Positions 19,137 through 27,713 of a stretch of 44,470 nucleotides of DNA are shown here, in pieces; position 1 is the stretch's first letter; the number at the start of each line of letters is the position of its first letter. The translations under genes were made by a program, and so were the position numbers. This stretch comes from a virus. The stretch covers positions 1-44,470 of IMG/VR virus record IMGVR_UViG_3300038555_000007. One strand, 5' to 3'. The notes beneath the pieces are model-generated. The model had not been told where the DNA came from and did not search any database. It worked only from the letters and a program-made list of their open reading frames with translations.

Positions 19137-20937
19137 CCCGACGACAGAGTATGCCCAGGCGGTCGTAAAAGGCCGCCGGCCAGACGGCAGCCTGCCTGGC
19201 GAGTTCGAAATCGCTGCTTGCCAGCGTCACATCGATGATCTGAAGCATGGCCCTGACCGCGGCCTGCGCTGGGAGCCCGACCGGGCCGCTCACGCGCTGG
19301 GGTTCTTCCCGGCGATGCTGACGATCTCGGAGGGCGCCAAGGTCGGTCAACCGTTTGAACTACTGCCCTGGCACGTGTTCGTCGTCGGCGCTTTGTTCGG
19401 TTGGCGAAAGACATCGGGACGCATGCGGTTCCGGTCAGCTTGGCTGGAAACCGGCAAGGGCCAGGCGAAGTCGCCATTGATGGCGGCGATCGGGCTTTAC
19501 ATGGCGGGCTTCTATGGCATCCCGCGTGCCAAGGCGTTCGCAATCGGCCAGGACCGGAATACGGCTAACGTGCTGTTCAAGGATGCCGTCGCGATGTGCC
19601 GCGGCCCTATACCGCCGGCACCTGGTGAAGAGGTTGATGAAGGCGACACGCTGGTCAACCGCGGCGTGGCGCTGATCCGCGGCGAAGGCGACAACGCATG
19701 GAAGGTGGAGTTCCCGGACTCGGGTTCGCTATTCCAGGCTCTGGCCAACGGTGAAGCGGTCTCGGGCCCGAAGCCAATCCTGGTGGCGGCCGACGAGATC
19801 CATGAGTTCAAGTCCAACACCTCGATCGAGGTTTGGAAGGCCGCTATCGGCAAGATGCCTGGCGATGCGCTGATGCTGCTGGGGACCAACACCCCAGCCG
19901 TCGATCAGATCGTCGGCTCCAACTATTCGGCGTTCTACCAGAAGGTGGCGACGGGCAAATTCTTCGATGATGAGGCGTTCTCATTCATCGCCCGGGTCGA
20001 TGCCAAGGATCACGAGACGATCTTTGACACCCCCGAGGTCTGGACGAAATCTCTGCCGGCGCTGGGCATCACGTTCCCGCGCGAGAACATCGACGGCATG
20101 GTCAACACGGCCAAGCAGATGCTGTCGACGGCGTTGTCGACCAAGCGGCTGTATTTCGGCATTCCGGTCGGTGCCAGCGAGTTCTGGATCGCCGAGGATG
20201 CCTGGCTGGCGGTTCTGGGCGAGGTCGATCCGGCCAAGCTCAAGGGTTGCAAGTGCTGGCTGTCGCTGGACTTGTCCAAAAAGAACGATCTCACCGCGCT
20301 GACGGCGGCCTGGCTGGATGCCAAGGATCACCTCTGGGAGAAGACCTGGTACTGGACGGTGCGCGATCGGCTCAAAGAACGGTCGATTGCCGATCAGGCG
20401 CCCTATGTGGAGTGGGTTGAGGCGAAGCTGATCACAGCCGTAGACGGCGCAGTGATCGACAAGACCTTCATTGCGCAGCAGATCGCAGAGATTTGCGCCG
20501 AGCATGACGTTGAATTTCTAGCGTTCGACCCGGCCGGCATCGCGGACTTCATAGCAGCCTGCGAGCAGATCGGTTTCCCGGTCTGGAAATTCGAGGGCCC
20601 AGACGAGCCGGAAGGGCAGGGGCTGAAACTCGTCAGCCATGCCCAGGGCAAGATGGTCCGCTTCGAAGAAAAACAGCTAACCATGCCGCGGTCGATCGAG
20701 CGTTTCGAGGATCGCATCCTGGCCAAAACGATCACCATCGAGGACTCGCCTGTCACCACATCATGCGCGGCAAATGCACATGTCGTGAGCGACGGACAGG
20801 CAAACCGGGCCTTCGATAAGGACCGCAGCCGTGGCCGCATCGACGGACTGGTGACATCGGCCATGGCCGCAGGCGCTGCCGACAATGAACTGGGCGAGCA
20901 ATTTGACGCCACAGATTGGATTGCGAGCTATTCATGA
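19084..20937 (+). CDS. terL: Terminase large subunit (ATPase/nuclease packaging motor)
   Basis: 617 aa from MARKPRG. Walker A-like LETGKGQAKS (121-130), Walker B LVAADEIHEF with D237/E238, and the RNase H-like nuclease acidic residues D396 (LSLDLSKKND) and D482 (FDPAGIADF), with a third near DGLVTSAM at the end. The motor cuts concatemers and pumps DNA into the prohead through the portal. The N-terminal Terminase_1 type with P27 TerS is common in HK97-like siphophages. Coupled downstream to the portal gene by ATGA. Confidence 0.94.
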   Translation: MARKPRGQRTVTSRPSSDPTTEYAQAVVKGRRPDGSLPGEFEIAACQRHIDDLKHGPDRGLRWEPDRAAHALGFFPAMLTISEGAKVGQPFELLPWHVFVVGALFGWRKTSGRMRFRSAWLETGKGQAKSPLMAAIGLYMAGFYGIPRAKAFAIGQDRNTANVLFKDAVAMCRGPIPPAPGEEVDEGDTLVNRGVALIRGEGDNAWKVEFPDSGSLFQALANGEAVSGPKPILVAADEIHEFKSNTSIEVWKAAIGKMPGDALMLLGTNTPAVDQIVGSNYSAFYQKVATGKFFDDEAFSFIARVDAKDHETIFDTPEVWTKSLPALGITFPRENIDGMVNTAKQMLSTALSTKRLYFGIPVGASEFWIAEDAWLAVLGEVDPAKLKGCKCWLSLDLSKKNDLTALTAAWLDAKDHLWEKTWYWTVRDRLKERSIADQAPYVEWVEAKLITAVDGAVIDKTFIAQQIAEICAEHDVEFLAFDPAGIADFIAACEQIGFPVWKFEGPDEPEGQGLKLVSHAQGKMVRFEEKQLTMPRSIERFEDRILAKTITIEDSPVTTSCAANAHVVSDGQANRAFDKDRSRGRIDGLVTSAMAAGAADNELGEQFDATDWIASYS

Positions 20938-22214
20938 ACTGGTTCTCACGACTGCTCAGCCTTGACGGGGCTAAGGACATCATGCCCTGGCGCGGCCGTC
21001 AGGTGTCGACTGAAAACGCCGACAACTTCGTCACCAACCAGGTCACACTAGCCGACTATCGGGACGCCAGGGCGTCGGGGGCTGCCATAGGCCTGTCCGC
21101 GACATGGGCTTGTGTCCAGCTCATCGCCGGGACAATCGCCTCTCTCCCTCTGATGGTTTACCGGACGGATGCTAGCGGCATTCGATCGGTCGCCAAGGAT
21201 CACCCGCTCTATTTCGTTCTCCATGATAGCCCTAACTACGATCAGACTGCCGTGGACTTCTGGGAGGTGATGGCGGCAAGCATCGAGCTTCACGGTAATG
21301 CGTATGCCCTGATGGAGCGGAGATCGAGTGATGGCGTTCTGACGGCGCTGCACCCGATCCGTCCTGACCTGGTGAAGGTGCGCCGGAAGGCGAACGGAGA
21401 TCTGGAATACGAATGGACGGACAACGGGCGCCGCGTGGTCAAGCCCGGCGCTCAGGTGCTACATATTCGCGGCTCGCTCGGTGATGCACTTTCTGGCGCA
21501 TCAACCCTGTCCATGTGCCGCAGCGTCTTCGATGACGCTTTGGCGGCAGAGGATGCCGCGGGCGCCATGTTTAGCAACGGCGTTAATCCAAGCGGCATCC
21601 TGCGGACGAAGCCTGAGATTAAGCTGACCCAGCAGCAGCGGAACGAACTCGAAGACCTGCTCATCAAGAAATACCAGGGATCGATCCGCCAGGGCCGGCC
21701 GATGCTGTTGGACAACGGGCTCGAATGGCAGCAGCTGTCCATTGACCCAGCCGACGCACAGATGCTCGAGAGCCGCAAGTTCAGCGGCGAGCAGATTTGC
21801 CGCATCTTCGGTGTGCCGCCTGGAATGGTTGGGTTCGGCGACAAGGCATCGAATTGGGGCACCGGCAAAGAAGTCGACGTTCTCGGCTTCCAGAAATTCA
21901 CGCTGCGCAAGCGCCTAAAGCGCATCGAGCAGGCGCTGTTGAAGCAGCTCGTGCCGTTGGCGGAGCGCCGCGCGCAAGGGATCACCATCGAGTTCAACTT
22001 CGAAGGCTTGCTGCGAGGCGATACCGCCAGCCGATATGACGCCTACGAGAAGGCAATTCGCATGGGCATCGCGACCCGGAACGAGTGCCGGGCCCTCGAA
22101 AATCTGCCGCCAGTTGAGGGTGGCGACGTCGTCACCGTGCAAATGCAGGATATCCCGCTGGCCGACGCCATCAATGGAGACCGGAATGGACAAGAAGACA
22201 GCACCGGTTCTTGA
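20934..22214 (+). CDS. Portal protein (HK97 family)
   Basis: 426 aa from MNWFSRL. Twelve copies form the ring at one capsid vertex through which DNA passes. Recognisable features: IGLSATWACVQLIAGTIASL near the N-terminus, HGNAYALMERRSSDGVLTAL, and FSGEQICRIFGVPPGMVGFG followed by EQALLKQLVPLAER, all standard HK97-portal blocks. The protease gene starts within the final codons (22186), coupling the head genes. Confidence 0.94.
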   Translation: MNWFSRLLSLDGAKDIMPWRGRQVSTENADNFVTNQVTLADYRDARASGAAIGLSATWACVQLIAGTIASLPLMVYRTDASGIRSVAKDHPLYFVLHDSPNYDQTAVDFWEVMAASIELHGNAYALMERRSSDGVLTALHPIRPDLVKVRRKANGDLEYEWTDNGRRVVKPGAQVLHIRGSLGDALSGASTLSMCRSVFDDALAAEDAAGAMFSNGVNPSGILRTKPEIKLTQQQRNELEDLLIKKYQGSIRQGRPMLLDNGLEWQQLSIDPADAQMLESRKFSGEQICRIFGVPPGMVGFGDKASNWGTGKEVDVLGFQKFTLRKRLKRIEQALLKQLVPLAERRAQGITIEFNFEGLLRGDTASRYDAYEKAIRMGIATRNECRALENLPPVEGGDVVTVQMQDIPLADAINGDRNGQEDSTGS

Positions 22215-22854
22215 GATCAAGGCTCTCAAGGACAGCGGCGAATTTGAGGGGTACGGCAGCACTTTCCTTGGCGAGCCGGACGCGTATGGCGACATCATCG
22301 CTGTCGGTGCCTACTCGGAAAGCCTGGCGACCCACAAGGCGAAGGGCACGATGCCAAAGCTGTTTTGGCAGCATGACTCTGGTCAACCGATTGGCAAGTG
22401 GATTGACGCGTCTGAGGACGACCATGGTCTGTTGCTCAAGGGCAAGCTGAACATGGACGTGCAGCGTGGCCGAGAAGCCTATGCGCTGTTGAAGGCCGGA
22501 GACATCGATGGGCTGTCGATTGGCTATCGTATCAAGGAATACAGCGTCGACACCGAGTCCCAAGTCTGGACTCTCGAAAAGCTTGATCTGATCGAGGTCA
22601 GCGTCGTGTCTGTCGGCGCGAATGAAAACGCAGTCGTTTCGAGCGTCAAGGCCGCCAAGGCCGCTCACGACTTGATGGAAAAGCTGAAGGCTGGGGACCA
22701 GCTTTCAGGCCGAGAGTTTGAAACCTGGCTCAAGGGGCTGGGATTTTCGAACTCGCAGGCGGAACGCGCCGCGCGTCTCCACCTGAAAGGGCAGGGGGAA
22801 CCTGCCGATGCGGAAGCGCTCGATTTTCTTCGGGCATTGCAGGCTTCGGCCTAA
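22186..22854 (+). CDS. Prohead protease (HK97 family, peptidase U35/S78)
   Basis: 222 aa from MDKKTAP, with GGAGA 7 nt upstream; the longer frame is a shadow of the portal. Catalytic H63 (WQHDSGQPIG) and S111 (GDIDGLSIGYR) are in place. It cleaves the scaffolding delta domain from the capsid protein after prohead assembly and then digests itself. The C-terminal region (LKAGDQLSGREFETWLKGLG) is a short helical scaffold-like extension. Confidence 0.92.
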   Translation: MDKKTAPVLEIKALKDSGEFEGYGSTFLGEPDAYGDIIAVGAYSESLATHKAKGTMPKLFWQHDSGQPIGKWIDASEDDHGLLLKGKLNMDVQRGREAYALLKAGDIDGLSIGYRIKEYSVDTESQVWTLEKLDLIEVSVVSVGANENAVVSSVKAAKAAHDLMEKLKAGDQLSGREFETWLKGLGFSNSQAERAARLHLKGQGEPADAEALDFLRALQASA

Positions 22855-22880
22855 CTCAACTTTCAACGGAGGTTCCCATC

Positions 22881-24173
22881 ATGGAACGCAAGACCACGGC
22901 CCCAGCGGCCGGCGGGCGCTTTGGTGCACCCGCAATGAACTACTTCGGCGCCCCTCAAATCGCTTTTGACAAGTCGAACGATCAGGGCAGCAAGACTGCT
23001 GCCGAACTGGCCGCCGAGTTCAAGCTCGACTTCCAGACCAAGCACGACAAGGTCAAGGAAATCGCCGAGAAGGCGCTCGCCGAGGCCGCGAAGGGCGTTC
23101 CGATGGCAGAGACCGCCAAGGAACTGGCCGACCAGGCCATCACTGGAATGAACGAGGCCAAGGCCCGTCTCGATGAGATGGAGCAGAAGATGGCTCGCGG
23201 CGGCGAGCAGGGTGCTGGCGAGCGCACTGCTGGCGAGCGGTTCGTGGAAGACGAGGGCTTCAAGGCCTTCGCCAGCCAGACCCGCCCTCGTGGTCGGTTC
23301 ATCTCCGAAGTGAAGGACATCTCTTCGCTGACGACCGACGCAGCCGGCTCTGTGGGCACGCTCGTGCAGCCGCAGCGGGTTCAGGGCACCGAACTCCCGC
23401 GTCGTCGCCTGACGATCCGTGCGCTTCTGGCCCAGGGCAACACCAACTCCAACTCGATCGAATACGACAAGGAGAAGGGCTTCACCAACAACGCCGCCCC
23501 GGTGGCTGAAGGTGATCTGAAGCCACAGTCCGAAATCCAGTTCGAAGAGGCGACCGCACCGGTTCGCACCATCGCTCACTGGATGCGGGCGTCGGTTCAG
23601 ATCCTGGCGGACGCCCCCGGCCTTCGCTCGATGATCGACAACCGCCTGCGCTATGGCCTTGCCTATGTCGAAGAAGCCCAGCTTCTCAATGGCAGCGGCA
23701 CCGGCCAGAACCTGGAAGGTCTCGTGACTGTCGCCACTGCGTTCGCAGCGCCCGGCGGCCTCGTCGCAGGCCAGATGATCGACACGGTTCGTCTCGGTAT
23801 GTTGCAGGTCGCGCTGGCCGAATACCCGCCCAACGGCATCGTGCTCAACCCCATCGATTGGGCCTTCATCGAGATGATGAAGGATGGCGACGGTCGCTAC
23901 CTGATCGGCAACCCACAGGGCACTCTCAGCCCGACGCTTTGGGGTCTGCCGGTGGTGCCGACCCAGGCGATGGGCGAGGATAAGTTCCTCGTCGGCGCTT
24001 TCGACCTCGCCGCCCAGATTTTCGACCGCCAGGATGCGACGGTGGAAGTCTCGACCGAGGACCAGGACAACTTCGTGAAGAACAAGGTGACGATCCGCGC
24101 TGAAGAGCGTCTGGCCCTCGCCATCTATCGCGAGGAAGCCCTGGTTTATGGCGATCTGGGCCGAGTAGCCTGA
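22881..24173 (+). CDS. Major capsid protein (HK97 fold)
   Basis: 430 aa. Residues about 30-100 are a charged coiled coil (AELAAEFKLDFQTKHDKVKE, AEAAKGVPMAETAKEL) typical of the delta scaffolding domain, removed by the protease. The HK97 shell domain follows from about 115: RRRLTIRALLAQGNTNSNSI, VRTIAHWMRASVQILADAPG and the C-terminal DQDNFVKNKVTIRAEERLAL. The ribosome site GGAGG precedes the ATG. A terminator-like hairpin follows, so the capsid should be the most abundant head transcript. Confidence 0.95.
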   Translation: MERKTTAPAAGGRFGAPAMNYFGAPQIAFDKSNDQGSKTAAELAAEFKLDFQTKHDKVKEIAEKALAEAAKGVPMAETAKELADQAITGMNEAKARLDEMEQKMARGGEQGAGERTAGERFVEDEGFKAFASQTRPRGRFISEVKDISSLTTDAAGSVGTLVQPQRVQGTELPRRRLTIRALLAQGNTNSNSIEYDKEKGFTNNAAPVAEGDLKPQSEIQFEEATAPVRTIAHWMRASVQILADAPGLRSMIDNRLRYGLAYVEEAQLLNGSGTGQNLEGLVTVATAFAAPGGLVAGQMIDTVRLGMLQVALAEYPPNGIVLNPIDWAFIEMMKDGDGRYLIGNPQGTLSPTLWGLPVVPTQAMGEDKFLVGAFDLAAQIFDRQDATVEVSTEDQDNFVKNKVTIRAEERLALAIYREEALVYGDLGRVA

Positions 24174-24193
24174 CAAGTTCGTCTCATCACAAG

Positions 24194-24220
24194 CGGCGGC
24201 GCTTCGGTGCCGCCGTTTTT
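24194..24220 (+). terminator. Terminator after the capsid gene
   Basis: A 9-bp stem (CGGCGGCGC/GTGCCGCCG, one G-U pair) closed by the very stable UUCG tetraloop and followed by TTTTT. It should stop part of the transcription leaving the capsid gene, lowering expression of connector genes relative to capsid. Confidence 0.85.
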
Positions 24221-24242
24221 ATGAGCCGAAGGAGAGACAGCC

Positions 24243-24461
24243 ATGACCCCCATCAAAGCAATCTTGATCAAGCCCCTCGATGGCGAGCCCGCCGGCGCGC
24301 ACCGCGAGTTCAGCAAGACGGACTTCGACCGACTGAAAGCCTTGGGCGCAGTTCGCGCGCTCCCGCAGAAAGAAGCCAAGGCAGCGCCCACACCCTCCAA
24401 CAAGATGGCGTCGGAAGTGGCCAACAAGGCTGCGCCGACGCCAAAGAACAAGAACGAGTAA
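24243..24461 (+). CDS. Small head-region protein, 72 aa
   Basis: 72 aa, with GGAGAGACAG before the ATG. It reads MTPIKAILIKPLDGEPAGAH, then SKTDFDRLKALGAVRALPQK and a Lys/Pro/Asn-rich tail. The FDRLKALGAV segment recalls small proteins placed after capsid genes in related phages that may fit the E-D head-fibre or FI-like role; unproven. The start is distinct from the terminator T-run. Confidence 0.62.
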   Translation: MTPIKAILIKPLDGEPAGAHREFSKTDFDRLKALGAVRALPQKEAKAAPTPSNKMASEVANKAAPTPKNKNE

Positions 24462-24464
24462 GCC

Positions 24465-25034
24465 ATGTACGCACCTGTCCTCGTCACCCCGCCCGCAGTT
24501 ATGCCAGTCACCCTCGATGAGGCTAAGCTGCATTTGCGCGTGGAAGGTGACGAGGAAGACGCGCTGATCGACGGCCTCATTGCCGGCGCGGTGTCGCACC
24601 TGGACGGCTGGACCGGCGTGCTGGGCTGCGCAATTGTCGAGCAGACATGGCGGCAGGATTTTGACACCTTCGCCTGCACGATGCGCTTGCCTATCGGGCC
24701 GGTGTCCGAGATCGTCAGCATCACCTATCGCACTGCCGATGGCCAGGTTTCGACCGTTGCCGACAGCAACTATGCGCTCGTGACGGACGGGAGCGGGCCG
24801 AAGGTGTTCTGGGATGCAGGATACTCGGCACCGGGCGACCTATACGAGCAAGGCGCTGTCTCGGTGACCTATAAATCGGGCTACGATGAAGTCCCCGCGG
24901 CCATTAAGGTCGCGATCTTGCTGATGGTTGGGCACTGGTACATGAACCGCGAGACGGTTGCCGAGGGCGGCTTCTCCGAACTTCCGTTCGCGGCTAACGC
25001 GCTGCTTACGCCATTTCGTCGGATGTCGATCTGA
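24465..25034 (+). CDS. Head-tail connector (gp6-like)
   Basis: 189 aa. The blocks VTLDEAKLHLRVEGDEEDAL, IDGLIAGAVSHLDGWTG and the C-terminal VPAAIKVAILLMVGHWYMNR identify the HK97 gp6-like connector, which assembles as a ring under the portal. The middle SITYRTADGQVSTVADSNYA forms the strand insert seen in this family. Its last base is shared with the next start (TGATG). Confidence 0.9.
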   Translation: MYAPVLVTPPAVMPVTLDEAKLHLRVEGDEEDALIDGLIAGAVSHLDGWTGVLGCAIVEQTWRQDFDTFACTMRLPIGPVSEIVSITYRTADGQVSTVADSNYALVTDGSGPKVFWDAGYSAPGDLYEQGAVSVTYKSGYDEVPAAIKVAILLMVGHWYMNRETVAEGGFSELPFAANALLTPFRRMSI

Positions 25035-25363
25035 TGTTGGCCGGCAAACTCGACCGTCGCATCACCCTCCAGCGCTACGGCATCACCTATAACGATGACA
25101 ATGAGCCGGTAGAGGGATTCACTGACCTGGCAACAGTATGGGCTTCGTGGCGCCGGGCATCTGCTCGGGAAACGCTGGCGAGTGCCGAGATCAATGCCGC
25201 GGCCACCGATGTGTTTGAAATCCGCTGGTCGTCGGTCGTGTCGGAGATCAACCCCAAGGATCGCCTGATCTATCAGGGTGACGTGTACGATATCCAGGCT
25301 GTGGCCGAGATCGGCCGGCGCGAAGGTCTGCGCATCGATGCCACCAGGCACACAGACGAATGA
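25034..25363 (+). CDS. Head closure / head-tail adaptor (gp16-like)
   Basis: 109 aa. Begins AGKLDRRITLQRYG and carries TVWASWRRASARETLASAEI, FEIRWSSVVSEINPKDRLIY and the ending YDIQAVAEIGRREGLRI, the signature of SPP1 gp16-type adaptors. It plugs the portal after packaging and gives the surface on which the tail docks. Overlaps its neighbours at both ends. Confidence 0.9.
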   Translation: MLAGKLDRRITLQRYGITYNDDNEPVEGFTDLATVWASWRRASARETLASAEINAAATDVFEIRWSSVVSEINPKDRLIYQGDVYDIQAVAEIGRREGLRIDATRHTDE

Positions 25364-25836
25364 AGACAACCATGCATATCGAGGGCTTGCGCGAACTGGA
25401 TGCGACCCTTGGGGCTTTGGTGGCAGAATACGGCAAGCCCGCCGGGAAGGGCGTCCTGCGGCGGGTCGGGGTAAAGGCGTTGCAGCCGATGGCCGAAACC
25501 GCGCGGCAGCTAGCGCCGGATGATCCGGACACCAGTGGCAATGACCTCAAGGCATCGATCGTCGTAGGCACTAGGCTCACGAAGCGGCAGGCGCGAGAAG
25601 CCCGCAAGGATCAGAACAAGTCGACTGTGACCGTCTACATGGGCACTGCTGACCCCGCCGGACTGCAACAGGAGTTCGGCAACATCAACCACGGTCCGCA
25701 GCCCTTCATGCGCCCCGCGTTCGATCAGCACAAGGAAGGCACGGTTCGAAGCGTCGGCAAGGAACTTGGCCCGGAAATCGAGAAGACGGCAGCGCGGCTG
25801 GCAAAGCGGCGCGCGGCAAAAGCAGCGAAGGGGTAG
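25360..25836 (+). CDS. HK97 gp10-family tail completion protein
   Basis: 158 aa. MHIEGLRELDATLGALVAEY, ALQPMAETARQLAPDD and PAGLQQEFGNINHGPQPFMR (the family's E-FG...PQPFMRPA block) identify gp10. The protein joins the tail tube to the head. The basic C-terminus (AARLAKRRAAKAAKG) is a usual feature. Coupled to the adaptor by ATGA. Confidence 0.9.
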   Translation: MKTTMHIEGLRELDATLGALVAEYGKPAGKGVLRRVGVKALQPMAETARQLAPDDPDTSGNDLKASIVVGTRLTKRQAREARKDQNKSTVTVYMGTADPAGLQQEFGNINHGPQPFMRPAFDQHKEGTVRSVGKELGPEIEKTAARLAKRRAAKAAKG

Positions 25837-26241
25837 ATGATGGAAACCAGCCTCATGGCATTGCTGGTCGGTTATGCGCCTCTGGCTGCACTGGTCGGCA
25901 ACAGGATTTATTGGGACGAGATACCCCAAGGCACCGTTCGGCCGTGCATCGTGATGTTCGTTGTGTCGAGCACGCCGGGTTACACCTTCGAGGGTGCTGA
26001 TCCGTTGGTCCCCGTTCGTGTCCAGATCGATTGCCAGGTGACCACGGCAAGCTCCGCCAAGGTCGCATTGGCGAAGACCGTCAACGACCTGCTGTCGGGA
26101 TACAAGGGCACGGTCGGCGGCACGAAGTTTTCAGGAATATTCCAGCTGCTGACCCGGGATCGGACAGACAAACCGGCCAGCGGCAGCACAATCCGCACCC
26201 GGCAGATGGATTACGAAGTCTGGGCCAAGCCGGCCGCGTAG
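25837..26241 (+). CDS. Tail terminator (DUF3168 family)
   Basis: 134 aa from the first of two ATG codons directly after the gp10 stop. METSLMALLVGYAPLAALVG, NRIYWDEIPQGTVRPCIVMF and the DYEVW ending are typical of DUF3168 tail terminators, which cap the tail tube at its head-proximal end and set the docking surface. A terminator follows within 25 nt. Confidence 0.88.
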   Translation: MMETSLMALLVGYAPLAALVGNRIYWDEIPQGTVRPCIVMFVVSSTPGYTFEGADPLVPVRVQIDCQVTTASSAKVALAKTVNDLLSGYKGTVGGTKFSGIFQLLTRDRTDKPASGSTIRTRQMDYEVWAKPAA

Positions 26242-26265
26242 TCGACCAACCAATTTCAACCCTTG

Positions 26266-26289
26266 AGCCGTCCTTTGGGGCGGCTTTTT
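26266..26289 (+). terminator. Terminator ahead of the tail tube gene
   Basis: AGCCGTCC (26266-26273) pairs with GGGCGGCT (26278-26285, one G-U) over a TTTG loop, with TTTTT to 26289. Together with the hairpins at 24194 and 34615 it divides the late operon into separately tuned segments. Confidence 0.8.
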
Positions 26290-26303
26290 CTATGGAGATT
26301 CAG

Positions 26304-27023
26304 ATGCCTGAACAGCTTTCTCAAGTGGACATTGGCCACGGCACGGTGATCCGCATCGGTCGCGGCGGCGGACCGACCTGGACCCAGATCATGGGCGGCG
26401 AAACCGCCAGCGTCCCGTCGCAGCCACCGAACGACGTGCTCGCGTCGCACTTCCAGTCCCCGAACCGGACGGACGAGACGATCCCCGGCATGAAGCCAAT
26501 CGCGGACTATGCGCTGCAGTTGCAGTACTGGCCGAACTCCCCCACCGATCTGCTGTTGTCGGAGCTTGCCGACCTGACGGCGGCCGGAACCCGGGAAATC
26601 GTGATCTATGAGATCACGCCCAACGGCGGCCGGACCATGCAGTACATGTCCTATATCAACTCCTATGTGCCCTCATCGTCTGTCGGCGATAAGCAGATGG
26701 TTGACGTGCAGATCAAGGTCATGGCGCGCATCATCAGCGAGGACCCACCGACCAACACACTATTGCCCGCGATTTCTGGCATTGCACAGGTTGGCGAAAC
26801 GCTCACGGCCATCGAAGGCGCATGGACGGACGCGCCGACGTTCACCTATCAGTGGCAGGAAGACGATGCCGGTTGGGCCGATATCGTCGGGGCCACGGCT
26901 GCCACCTATGACCCCATTGTCGGCAATGTCGGCAATGCGCTCCGGGTGATCGTCACCGGCACGAACGATGAAGGCAGCGCAAGCGCCACCTCGGCGCCGA
27001 CAGCCGCCACGCTGGCCGCTTAA
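26304..27023 (+). CDS. Major tail (tube) protein with C-terminal Ig-like domain
   Basis: 239 aa from MPEQLSQ (GGAG 8 nt upstream). Residues 1-150 are the tube domain: VIRIGRGGGPTWTQIMGGET, SQPPNDVLASHFQSPNRTDE and the strand-rich QMVDVQIKVMARI. Residues about 155-239 (LPAISGIAQVGETLTAIEGA, FTYQWQEDDAGWADIVGATA, ALRVIVTGTNDEGSAS) form a bacterial Ig-like domain, as on lambda gpV, displayed around the tail surface. Such domains may aid weak attachment to cell surfaces. Position after the terminator and before the chaperones supports the call. Confidence 0.86.
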   Translation: MPEQLSQVDIGHGTVIRIGRGGGPTWTQIMGGETASVPSQPPNDVLASHFQSPNRTDETIPGMKPIADYALQLQYWPNSPTDLLLSELADLTAAGTREIVIYEITPNGGRTMQYMSYINSYVPSSSVGDKQMVDVQIKVMARIISEDPPTNTLLPAISGIAQVGETLTAIEGAWTDAPTFTYQWQEDDAGWADIVGATAATYDPIVGNVGNALRVIVTGTNDEGSASATSAPTAATLAA

Positions 27024-27025
27024 GC

Positions 27026-27382
27026 ATGGCCAAGGACAAGAAGAGCCCGCTGGGCGAACTCACTGTCGACGTGAACGGCAAGACCTATCGCCTACATTTC
27101 GGCATGAGCGTCATTGCCGACCTGCAGGCCAAGTATGGCGAAAAGGTCGAGGCCATCCTGACGCAATCGCAAAACGTCGGCGGCTTGCCGGACATGGCGA
27201 TCGTCGTGGATATCTTCCTCGGCGCACTGCAGCGGCACCATGCTGATGAGGCTGACCGGTGGCTGGTCGATGACATCGTCTCGGCCAATGCCAACCTGCT
27301 GCCCAGGCTGATGGGCGTTGCATTCCCCGACACGCCGGAAGGCGATGAAGGTGGCGAGGGAAACGGGAAAGCGGCGGCCTAG
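27026..27382 (+). CDS. Tail assembly chaperone, short (zero-frame) product
   Basis: 118 aa: LGELTVDVNGKTYRLHFGMS, VIADLQAKYGEKVEAILTQS and DMAIVVDIFLGALQRHH, the pattern of gene-transfer-agent and lambda gpG-like chaperones that coat the tape measure. Near its 3' end lies a canonical -1 slippery heptamer, so a fraction of ribosomes should enter the overlapping frame to make the long form. The ATG is 2 nt after the tube stop. The acidic C-terminus (EGDEGGEGNGKAAA) is the zero-frame ending only. Confidence 0.86.
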   Translation: MAKDKKSPLGELTVDVNGKTYRLHFGMSVIADLQAKYGEKVEAILTQSQNVGGLPDMAIVVDIFLGALQRHHADEADRWLVDDIVSANANLLPRLMGVAFPDTPEGDEGGEGNGKAAA

Positions 27383-27690
27383 ATCTCCCCAAATGGTGTG
27401 AGAACTACGTCGCCGCAGGCCTCCCGCCAGACCGGTTCTGGCAGATAACCCCTCGTCTCTTTGCGACAGAAATGGCAGGCGCGGTTCAGCGCCTGACACA
27501 CGGCCGGGTGCTCGTCTGGGAACAGGCGGCGCTGCTCCGGATGGAGCAGCTCATTCCGCTAGAGCAGTACACGGGGCAGAAGCCGGCACCACAGCCCGCG
27601 GGCATGCTGGACATGCATCTCCGGGCAAGCGCTCGAGGCATCAAGGCCATCTCCCTGAAGCAATACCTGGCGAGCAAAGCCGCCTCTTAG
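27349..27690 (+). CDS. Tail assembly chaperone, -1 frameshift extension (gpT-like)
   Basis: The -1 frame opens after a TGA at 27346-27348 and runs to 27690. Its unique part after the slip reads LDLPKWCENYVAAGLPPDRF, WQITPRLFATEMAGAV and LVWEQAALLRMEQLIPLEQY, a pattern found in the second chaperone domain of related phages, with the DRFW...TPRL block. No good start codon or ribosome site lies at its head, so it is probably made only as fusion with the upstream frame (about 220 aa). The ratio of short to long form matters for tail assembly in lambda. Confidence 0.82.
   Translation, partial: RWRGKRESGGLDLPKWCENYVAAGLPPDRFWQITPRLFATEMAGAVQRLTHGRVLVWEQAALLRMEQLIPLEQYTGQKPAPQPAGMLDMHLRASARGIKAISLKQYLASKAAS
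27358..27364 (+). promoter_or_regulatory. Programmed -1 frameshift site GGGAAAC
   Basis: In the zero frame it reads GA[G GGA AAC], exactly X XXY YYZ (X=G, Y=A). A GC stem, GCGGCG (27371-27376) with CGCCGC (27411-27416), begins 6 nt downstream, the right distance for a stimulator. The zero frame ends 15 nt after the heptamer, and the -1 frame encodes the conserved second domain. Confidence 0.85.
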
Positions 27691-27713
27691 CCTCAATACA
27701 TCGAAGGTGATGC

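Noticed and set aside
22863-24176. 437-codon minus-strand ORF opposite the capsid gene
   Set aside because: Mirror of the high-GC capsid coding sequence; the plus-strand product is a clear HK97 capsid protein.
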